From Opitutaceae bacterium (lineage in GTDB: Bacteria; Verrucomicrobiota; Verrucomicrobiia; Opitutales; Opitutaceae), in contig JANXSC010000560.1 in NCBI GenBank assembly GCA_025352845.1, positions 1 to 20,228 of the forward strand: a DNA stretch of 20,228 nucleotides, written 5' to 3'. This document shows, in pieces, positions 15,200-20,228 of the stretch (its first letter is position 1; the number at the start of each line of letters is the position of its first letter). The translations under genes and the position numbers were made by a program. The notes under the pieces are model-generated. The model did not search any database and was not told the origin of the DNA. It saw only the letters and a program-made list of their open reading frames with translations.

Positions 15200-15234
15200 G
15201 GTGGACGTGTTCACGCCACCCGGCGTTTTCTTTT
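15200..15234 (+). terminator. Probable terminator downstream of hsp20
   Basis: GGTGG (15200-15204) and CGTG (15206-15209) pair with CACG (15212-15215) and CCACC (15216-15220), with one bulged A and a TT loop. Five bases later come TTTT, C, TTTT (15226-15234). The T-tract is displaced, so this is plausible rather than certain. It lies 65 bases past the hsp20 stop. Confidence 0.4.
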
Positions 15235-15270
15235 GCACGCGATCCGCCGGGTCGCGAACCTGCAGCTCGC

Positions 15271-15711
15271 ATGAGCATCCCGCCAACCGCCAGCCAGCCG
15301 GTGCTGTTTTTCGACGGCGAGTGCGGGCTGTGCAACCGGCTCGTGCGCCTGCTGCTCCGGCTCGACGATCGCGGACGGTTGCGCTTTGCGCCGCTACAAG
15401 GCGCGGCGGCACAAGGTTATCTCCGGGCGCACGGGCTATCGACGACAGATTTCGACACGCTGATCTTCGTGCCCAATTGGAGCCGCCGCGAGCGGCCGGA
15501 ATTTTTGGTGCGCACGACGGGTGTGATCGCCGCTTTGCGCGTAGTGGGCGGCGGCCCGGCGCGGACGCTGGCCACGGTGCTCGCGGTTTTCCCCGAGAAA
15601 GTGCGCGACGCGGGCTATCGCCTGGTGGCGCGCTGGCGCTATCGGATTTTTGGGGCGTGGCGCGAGCGCCCGCTGGCGCGGCCAGAGTGGAGCGCGCGGT
15701 TCCTCGACTGA
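15271..15711 (+). CDS. DCC-type thiol-disulfide oxidoreductase (DUF393)
   Basis: 146 residues, the usual size of the DCC1-like/DUF393 family. The defining motif VLFFDGECGLCNRLV is at residues 11-25, with a CxxC pair at Cys18 and Cys21 and the flanking Asp15. The C-terminal YRLVARWRYRIFG pattern also fits; the Cys often found just after it is absent here (RERPLARPEW). Members have a thioredoxin-like fold and are predicted thiol-disulfide oxidoreductases of unknown partner. The start is ATG at 15271. It is separated from hsp20 by a probable terminator and from the TerC gene by a two-hairpin repeat, so its expression may be independent of both. Confidence 0.92.
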   Translation: MSIPPTASQPVLFFDGECGLCNRLVRLLLRLDDRGRLRFAPLQGAAAQGYLRAHGLSTTDFDTLIFVPNWSRRERPEFLVRTTGVIAALRVVGGGPARTLATVLAVFPEKVRDAGYRLVARWRYRIFGAWRERPLARPEWSARFLD

Positions 15712-15712
15712 C

Positions 15713-15776
15713 GGAGAGGCGCTTTCTCAAGCGCCTTCCGGCCCGGCAGTTTCTGCGGTTGGGAAACCGCCGCTCC
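15713..15776. repeat. Two-hairpin repeat between the DCC and TerC genes
   Basis: The outer arms GGAGAGGCG (15713-15721) and CGCCGCTCC (15768-15776) are inverted repeats at 8 of 9 positions. Inside are two perfect hairpins, GGCGCTT/AAGCGCC (15718-15724 and 15729-15735, loop TCTC) and GCGGTT/AACCGC (15755-15760 and 15765-15770, loop GGGA). The layout is like the 1995-2049 element but the termini differ. It starts two bases after the DCC stop. Confidence 0.75.
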
Positions 15777-15821
15777 GCCGTCGCCCGCCCGCTTTGCCGT
15801 TGACGCGGTGCGGGGGCCAAA

Positions 15822-16571
15822 ATGCAGTCCCGCTCGATGTTTCTCGCCGCCGCGCTCACCACCGAACCACACACCGCGTGGCAATGGATCCTCGCGATTT
15901 TTAACATCGTGTGGATCGACATCGTGCTGGCGGGGGACAACGCCGTGGTGATCGCGCTCGCGGTGCGGAATCTGCCACCGAAGCAGAAACGGCTGGGCAT
16001 CATCTTCGGCGCGGGTGCGGCGGTGGTGTTGCGCGCGATCCTCACGGTGCTGACGACGCACCTGCTCAGCGTGCCCTACCTCAAGCTCGGCGGCGGGGCA
16101 CTCATTCTCTGGATCGCTTTCAAATTGCTCCGGCAAAACGACGTCCACGAGGGTGACGAGGGTGGCGGTGCCACCGGCATCTGGCAGGCGGTGTGGATGA
16201 TCATCGTCGCCGACATCACGATGTCGCTCGACAACGTGCTCGCCGTGGGCGGCGCAGCGGGTGGACACAATACCCTGATCTTTTTCGGCCTCGCGCTCAG
16301 TATTCCGCTGGTGGTTTTCGGCAGCAATTTGATCTCAAACCTGATGGTGCGCTTTCCGATCATCGTGCTGCTCGGCGCGGCGATCCTCGGCAAAGTCGCG
16401 GGTGAAATGATGCTGACCGACACGATCGTGGCGGCGCACGGCGTGCCGTGGTGGCAGCACGTGACGGGTGAAACGGACGGTCCCGCCGCCTACACGCGGT
16501 TGCGCTATTTTGTCGAAGCCGTGCTCTTCGCCGCCATATTCGCCTATGGCTGGCTGCGCAGGAAAAAATAG
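15822..16571 (+). CDS. TerC-family integral membrane protein, YjbE-like
   Basis: 249 residues with about seven hydrophobic segments. The TerC hallmark is duplicated in the two halves: IDIVLAGDN (Asp33, Asp39, Asn40) and ADITMSLDN (Asp131, Asp137, Asn138), giving acidic sites within membrane helices. The sequence around NIVWIDIVLAGDNAVVIALA and RNLPPKQ matches the YjbE subgroup. TerC proteins are linked to metal-ion export, including manganese, and to loading metals onto exported enzymes; the ion here is inferred. ATG 15822 has a GGGGG run just upstream; Met6 (15837) is an alternative. The stop codon TAG (16569-16571) is part of the ribosome site for the MscS gene, so the two are translationally coupled. 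I see no yybP-ykoY riboswitch upstream. Confidence 0.92.
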   Translation: MQSRSMFLAAALTTEPHTAWQWILAIFNIVWIDIVLAGDNAVVIALAVRNLPPKQKRLGIIFGAGAAVVLRAILTVLTTHLLSVPYLKLGGGALILWIAFKLLRQNDVHEGDEGGGATGIWQAVWMIIVADITMSLDNVLAVGGAAGGHNTLIFFGLALSIPLVVFGSNLISNLMVRFPIIVLLGAAILGKVAGEMMLTDTIVAAHGVPWWQHVTGETDGPAAYTRLRYFVEAVLFAAIFAYGWLRRKK

Positions 16572-16573
16572 GA
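16570..16573 (+). promoter_or_regulatory. Ribosome-binding site overlapping the TerC stop
   Basis: AGGA at 16570-16573 shares two bases with the TerC TAG stop and lies seven bases before the MscS ATG at 16581. This placement supports translational coupling and fixes the MscS start, although a second ATG directly follows the first. Confidence 0.7.
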
Positions 16574-16580
16574 ATTTCCC

Positions 16581-17816
16581 ATGATGCGTGTCTTCCTCCC
16601 TGCCCTGCTCGGGTTCGCTGCCACTGCGCCGCTGCGTGCGGCCGAAACATCGTCCGTCGCATCCGTGACGGCGGAATCGCCGCCGTCTTCCTCGAGCGAG
16701 GTCACCGACCTGCTGGAACGGTTCGTCAATTGGCTGCACGGGTTTTTCCCGGGCATCGATCAGGGGCTCTTCCAGTGGATCGCGTGCGGCGTGTTGCTGG
16801 TCGCGGCGGTGCTGCTGCGGCACTTCATCACCAATATCATTTTCCACTACCTGAAGAAACTGGCCTCGAAGACGGAGACCACGCTCGACGACAAGCTCTT
16901 CCCCGCGCTGGAGGGCCCGACGGCCACCTTCGTGATGGTGCTCGGCATCTTTGCCGCGCTTACCGTGCTGAAGCTCTCGCCGCAGCTGGATCTCTGGGTG
17001 TCGGGCGGCGCGAAAATCGCCGCGCTCGCGGTGATTCTGTGGGGCCTGATCCGGGCCGGCGCCGCGCTCCTCAGTCATCTGGAAGAGATCGCGCACGAGC
17101 GGCACATGACGGTCGCGACCTTCATGCCGCTCATCAAGAAGACGCTCTTTGTCTTCGCGGTGATTTTCGGCGCGTTGGTGATTGCTCAGAGTCAGGGACT
17201 GCCCGTGCAGTCGTTTCTCGCCGGCCTTGGCATCGGGGGCCTCGCCTTCGCCCTCGCGGCGCAGGACACGATCGCGAACATGTTTGGCTCGCTGGTCGTC
17301 GTGTTGGACCAGCCGTTCAAGGTTGGCGACACCGTGAAAATCGGTGCGAACGAGGGCAAGGTCGAGGACATCGGCTTGCGCTCGACGAAAATCCGCACGG
17401 GCGCGCGCACCCAAATCGTGATCCCCAACAAGACGGTCGCGAGCGAGGCGATCACGAATTTCACTCGCATGCCGCAACGCCGCGTCGATCAGACGCTCGG
17501 GCTCACCTACGACACGACGCCCGATCAGCTCGAGGCGGTGATGCAGGATATCCGCGGGATTTTGCGCGCGGATGAAGGCGTCCACAAAGACACCATCGTC
17601 GTGGCCTTCTCGAACTACGGCGCGTCGTCGCTCGACCTCCAACTCGTGTGGTTTGCCACCGATCCCGACTGGGCGCGGCACATGGCGGTGCGCGAACGGA
17701 TCAACCTGAAAATCCTGCGCGCGGTGGCGGCGCATGGACTGTCGTTCGCGTTTCCGACGCAGACGATGCTGTTCGATGGACCGGTCGCGAAGCAATGGGC
17801 CGGACGCAAAACCTAA
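16581..17816 (+). CDS. MscS-family mechanosensitive ion channel
   Basis: 411 residues. A signal-like N-terminus (1-20, ending PLRAA) precedes a Ser-rich linker. Membrane helices follow at about 66-86, 115-133, 144-162 and 187-205. The pore-lining helix FLAGLGIGGLAFALAAQDTI (212-231), rich in Gly and Ala, is the family hallmark. The beta domain begins FKVGDTV (246-252) and has the conserved IPN (281-283). A cytoplasmic alpha/beta domain completes it, ending with FPTQT. The channel should open under membrane tension to release solutes during osmotic downshock. The extra N-terminal helices make it larger than E. coli MscS, nearer the YnaI/MscM layout. Coupling to TerC suggests shared regulation, possibly of envelope or ion stress, which is inferred. 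Confidence 0.94.
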   Translation: MMRVFLPALLGFAATAPLRAAETSSVASVTAESPPSSSSEVTDLLERFVNWLHGFFPGIDQGLFQWIACGVLLVAAVLLRHFITNIIFHYLKKLASKTETTLDDKLFPALEGPTATFVMVLGIFAALTVLKLSPQLDLWVSGGAKIAALAVILWGLIRAGAALLSHLEEIAHERHMTVATFMPLIKKTLFVFAVIFGALVIAQSQGLPVQSFLAGLGIGGLAFALAAQDTIANMFGSLVVVLDQPFKVGDTVKIGANEGKVEDIGLRSTKIRTGARTQIVIPNKTVASEAITNFTRMPQRRVDQTLGLTYDTTPDQLEAVMQDIRGILRADEGVHKDTIVVAFSNYGASSLDLQLVWFATDPDWARHMAVRERINLKILRAVAAHGLSFAFPTQTMLFDGPVAKQWAGRKT

Positions 17817-17841
17817 TCCGCCACGTCGCGGCCCGGCGGCT

Positions 17842-19053
17842 TCATCCGGTGCGGCGAAAAAATTTCAGATAGTTTGCGGGTCGGGTGACCGCCGCCGCGT
17901 AGGACGTTTCGCCCGTCACGATCCGCGCGATGAGCTCGGTCAGCCGCTGGCCGTGGCGTGTCAGCAGCCGGGCGCGCAGGCGCGGGCAATCGTAGAGCAG
18001 CCACGCCAGCCGCCGCGCGACGCGCAGCTCGCCCAGCCACTCGCGGCGCAGCGCGGCGCGGTAGTGGCGTTTGACCGCGGTCTCGGAAAAATCGCCGGCA
18101 AGGATGGCGCGCGCCGCGAGCTGTCCGCTGAGAATCCCCGCGGTGATGCCCTCCGCAAGCACGGGATCGGCGAGGCCCGCCGCGTCGCCGACAAATAGCA
18201 CGCGCCGCGCGCCAAACACCCCGGCGCGCGGCCGGCACGGGATGATGTAGCCGTGCCGCTCCTCGCGCAGTGGCTCGCCGATGCCGAGCAGGTCGAGGTA
18301 GCGCCGGTAGTATTCGGGCAGGTTCGCCGCGCCGCGCCGCGTCGTCAGCACGCCGATCGAGAGGTGGTTGCGCTTGGGAAACACCCACGCGTAGCCGGCG
18401 GGCACGACGCCGAAATCGAAACGCGCGGTGTCCCGCCACGCCGCCATCGCCTCCGGCGCGAGCGTCACCTCGCACTCGAGTGCGGGCACAATCCCACGCA
18501 ACTCGGGTCGGCCCGTTTTCCGCGCTACTACGCTGTTCGCCCCATCGGCGGCGATCACGAACCGCGCGCGAAACTGTCCCGCGCTCGTCGTGAGCCTCGC
18601 GCCATCCTCCTCGGGCGAGACGTCGAGCACCGTGGTGTTGGGAAAAATCTGCGCTCCCTTTTTCTCCGCGGCATCGATCAGCAAGTGATCGAACCGATCC
18701 CGCATCACCATCGTGACGATGGGACGGTCGCGATCGCAGCGGAAACGCAGATGCGGCCCGTGGTGCACCAACTCGGCGGCGTGGCATTCGCGCTCCACGA
18801 CGGCGCTGAGATCGAGCGGCAGCAACGCGGCCGCGCGCCGCAGCACGCCACCGCCACAGGTCTTGTGCCGGGGAGGCACGCCCTTCTCGATCACCCCGAT
18901 GCGCAGACCGCGTCCGCCGAGCGCGAGTGCCGCCGCCGCACCCGCCGGCCCGGCCCCGACGATGGCGACGTCGAGTTCGGTGCTGCTGTCCGAAACAGAG
19001 TTTTCCGTAGAGTTTTTCACGCTGAAGCGGGCACTCGATGGATCGCACCGCAT
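17842..19053 (-). CDS. Geranylgeranyl-reductase-family FAD-dependent oxidoreductase
   Basis: 403 residues. The dinucleotide fold GAGPAG is at 33-38 with Glu56 at the end of the second strand, an FAD site. KTCGGG (64-69) is the cysteine-containing motif typical of the geranylgeranyl reductase family. IAADGANS (167-174), the YAWVFPK segment (221-227) and GDAAGLADP (289-297) complete the p-hydroxybenzoate-hydroxylase-type fold. Members reduce isoprenoid double bonds in lipid, quinone or pigment precursors, and some act on other substrates; which applies here is unknown. The start ATG at 19053 lies one base after the stop of the upstream ABC-2 permease gene, so the two are probably translationally coupled. 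It is convergent with mscS over 25 bases. Confidence 0.93.
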   Translation of the reverse strand: MRCDPSSARFSVKNSTENSVSDSSTELDVAIVGAGPAGAAAALALGGRGLRIGVIEKGVPPRHKTCGGGVLRRAAALLPLDLSAVVERECHAAELVHHGPHLRFRCDRDRPIVTMVMRDRFDHLLIDAAEKKGAQIFPNTTVLDVSPEEDGARLTTSAGQFRARFVIAADGANSVVARKTGRPELRGIVPALECEVTLAPEAMAAWRDTARFDFGVVPAGYAWVFPKRNHLSIGVLTTRRGAANLPEYYRRYLDLLGIGEPLREERHGYIIPCRPRAGVFGARRVLFVGDAAGLADPVLAEGITAGILSGQLAARAILAGDFSETAVKRHYRAALRREWLGELRVARRLAWLLYDCPRLRARLLTRHGQRLTELIARIVTGETSYAAAVTRPANYLKFFRRTG

Positions 19054-19054
19054 C

Positions 19055-20188
19055 TCAGTCGAGCGTCTGCCGGTAGCGCTTCACGCCGATCGCCATCGCG
19101 ATGGCGAGGAAGGCGAGGAGCGGCCAGAGCTCCGGGGAGATTTCGATCAGGCCGCTGCCTTTCAGCAGAATGCCACGCACGATGCGAAGGTAGTGCGTGA
19201 GCGGCAGGCCCGACCCGATCCACTGCGCCCACTCCGGCATGCCGCGAAACGGAAACATGAAACCGGAGAGCAAAATCGACGGCAGGAAAAAGAAGAACGC
19301 CATCTGCACGGCCTGGAGCTGGTTTTTTGCGAGCGTCGAAAACGTGATGCCCATCGCGAGGTTGGCGGCGATGAAGAGAAACGAAACGCCATAGACGAGC
19401 GCGAGGCTGCCGACCATCGGCACCTGAAACAGGAAGTGCGCGGCGATCAAAATGAGCGTCATCTGGATGTAGCCGACGACGATGTAGGGAATGATTTTTC
19501 CCACCATCACCTCGAACGGCCGCACGGGCGTCGCGAGGAGATTTTCCATCGTGCCACGCTCGCGTTCGCGCGTGATTGCGAGCGCGGTGATGACGACCAT
19601 CGTCATCGTGAGCACGACGCCCATGAGGCCGGGCACGACGTTGTATTGCGTGATGTTCTCCGGATTGTAGTGCGCGTGGATTTGAAAATCGATCGGGCCA
19701 AGTTTGGCGCGCAGTCGCGCGAGCGGACCCGTGAGATCGCGATCGAAAACGCTGGCCGCGAGCGTGCGCGCCGCGGCGATGGCCGGGCCGGTGGCAGCGG
19801 GATCGGTGGCGTCGGCCTCGATGAGCACGGTCGGGCGCTCGCCGCGCAGCAGCCGGCGCGAAAAATCCTCGGGGATGTTCACCACGAACTGCACCTCTCC
19901 GAGTTGGAGCATCCGCGCGGCCTCGGCTTCGGTTTCCGCCTCGCGCACGACAGAGAAATACTCGCTCTGGCGCAGCGCGGCGACAAGCGAGCGCGCGAAC
20001 TGCCCGTGGTCCGCGCTGCGCAGCGCCGTCGGCAGGTGGCGCGGGTCGGAATTGATCGCGTAGCCGAAAAGCGTGAGCTGGAGCAGTGGGATGCCGACCA
20101 TCATGCCGAAGGTCACGCGGTCGCGCCGCATCTGGATGAACTCTTTCAGCACGATGGCCCAGAGGCGATGGAACGTGAAACGGCTCAT
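19055..20188 (-). CDS. ABC-2-type transporter permease
   Basis: 377 residues with the ABC-2 membrane pattern of the YhhJ/YbhR group: one N-terminal helix (about 25-45, GIPLLQLTLFGYAINSDP), a large extracytoplasmic domain (46-180) and five further helices. The conserved RERERGTMENLLATPVRPFEVMVGK segment (about 208-232) and FRGMPEWAQW near the C-terminal end are typical. It should be one membrane subunit of an ABC exporter. No ATPase gene is in this window, so the nucleotide-binding subunit probably lies just upstream, beyond the window end. On the minus strand the bases at 20185-20228 stay open in the frame that would end in a TGA overlapping this ATG as ATGA, which fits an overlapping upstream gene but is too short to prove it. 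Confidence 0.94.
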   Translation of the reverse strand: MSRFTFHRLWAIVLKEFIQMRRDRVTFGMMVGIPLLQLTLFGYAINSDPRHLPTALRSADHGQFARSLVAALRQSEYFSVVREAETEAEAARMLQLGEVQFVVNIPEDFSRRLLRGERPTVLIEADATDPAATGPAIAAARTLAASVFDRDLTGPLARLRAKLGPIDFQIHAHYNPENITQYNVVPGLMGVVLTMTMVVITALAITRERERGTMENLLATPVRPFEVMVGKIIPYIVVGYIQMTLILIAAHFLFQVPMVGSLALVYGVSFLFIAANLAMGITFSTLAKNQLQAVQMAFFFFLPSILLSGFMFPFRGMPEWAQWIGSGLPLTHYLRIVRGILLKGSGLIEISPELWPLLAFLAIAMAIGVKRYRQTLD

Positions 20189-20228
20189 GGATCGCCGGGG
20201 GTAACGCGGTGGGTGGGCCCCCCCGGTA

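Noticed and set aside
551..15776. CRISPR array made from the intergenic repeats.
   Set aside because: The repeats are dispersed, palindromic and different in length, with genes rather than uniform spacers between them.
15712..15821. Possible yybP-ykoY manganese riboswitch upstream of the TerC gene.
   Set aside because: The hairpins are present, but I cannot find the conserved internal-loop sequences of that riboswitch; a repeat element explains the structure.
16335..17795. A 486-codon minus-strand open frame opposite the TerC and MscS genes.
   Set aside because: Arg/His-rich composition and overlap with two membrane proteins carrying clear motifs show it is a GC-bias artefact.
20185..20228. 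C-terminal end of an upstream gene overlapping the ABC-2 permease start as ATGA.
   Set aside because: Only about 14 codons are visible in the open frame. That is too little to call a gene, although the arrangement is plausible.

Overview
This window is ordinary bacterial chromosome: high GC, densely coding and made mostly of housekeeping or envelope genes. The gene set, the strong G/C third-position bias and the dispersed GTAGGGCGGG-type intergenic palindromes recall Opitutaceae (Verrucomicrobiota). That assignment is from memory of the group and has not been tested by search. I recognise no phage, IS transposase, CRISPR array, toxin-antitoxin or defence system, and no rRNA or tRNA gene.

Layout. 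1-717: a small glycine-rich RRM RNA-binding protein with a textbook intrinsic terminator, then a 98-bp inverted-repeat element. 718-2685 (+): an RhlE-like DEAD-box RNA helicase and a uracil-DNA-glycosylase superfamily protein, separated by a two-hairpin repeat. 2755-3729 (-): a CtBP-like D-2-hydroxyacid dehydrogenase. 3786-4268 (+): a secreted FKBP prolyl isomerase. 4372-6491 (-): a small lipoprotein, the RarD permease and a secreted SGNH hydrolase. 6591-7802 (+): an unrecognised single-pass membrane protein with repeated basic motifs. 7858-8529 (-): a MarC-family membrane protein. 8655-12020 (+): a very large exported Tricorn-like protease. 12122-14453 (-): a MalY/PatB-type aminotransferase followed by a tRNA-dihydrouridine synthase. 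14659-17816 (+): Hsp20, a DCC-type thiol oxidoreductase and a tightly coupled TerC-MscS pair. 17842-20188 (-): an ABC-2 permease followed after one base by a geranylgeranyl-reductase-like flavoprotein. The rest of that transporter operon probably lies beyond the window end.

Genes working together. The RRM protein and the helicase may both act on RNA structure, but a strong terminator separates them. Several products act at or beyond the inner membrane: FKBP, SGNH hydrolase, Tricorn-like protease, MscS, TerC, MarC and RarD. The clearest operons are TerC-MscS, where the ribosome-binding site overlaps the upstream stop, and ABC-2/flavoprotein, which are one base apart.

The most distinctive signal is not a gene. 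At least seven intergenic palindromic or repeat elements of several families sit in short gaps, several of them between convergent genes. Other points worth checking are the Tricorn-like protease, where the residue before the catalytic His is Gln rather than Ser, a DEVD motif II in the helicase, and the unrecognised membrane protein. No previously undescribed multi-gene system stands out. There is no gene-free stretch longer than 300 bases; the longest gaps, about 200 bases each, are 518-717 and 14454-14658.
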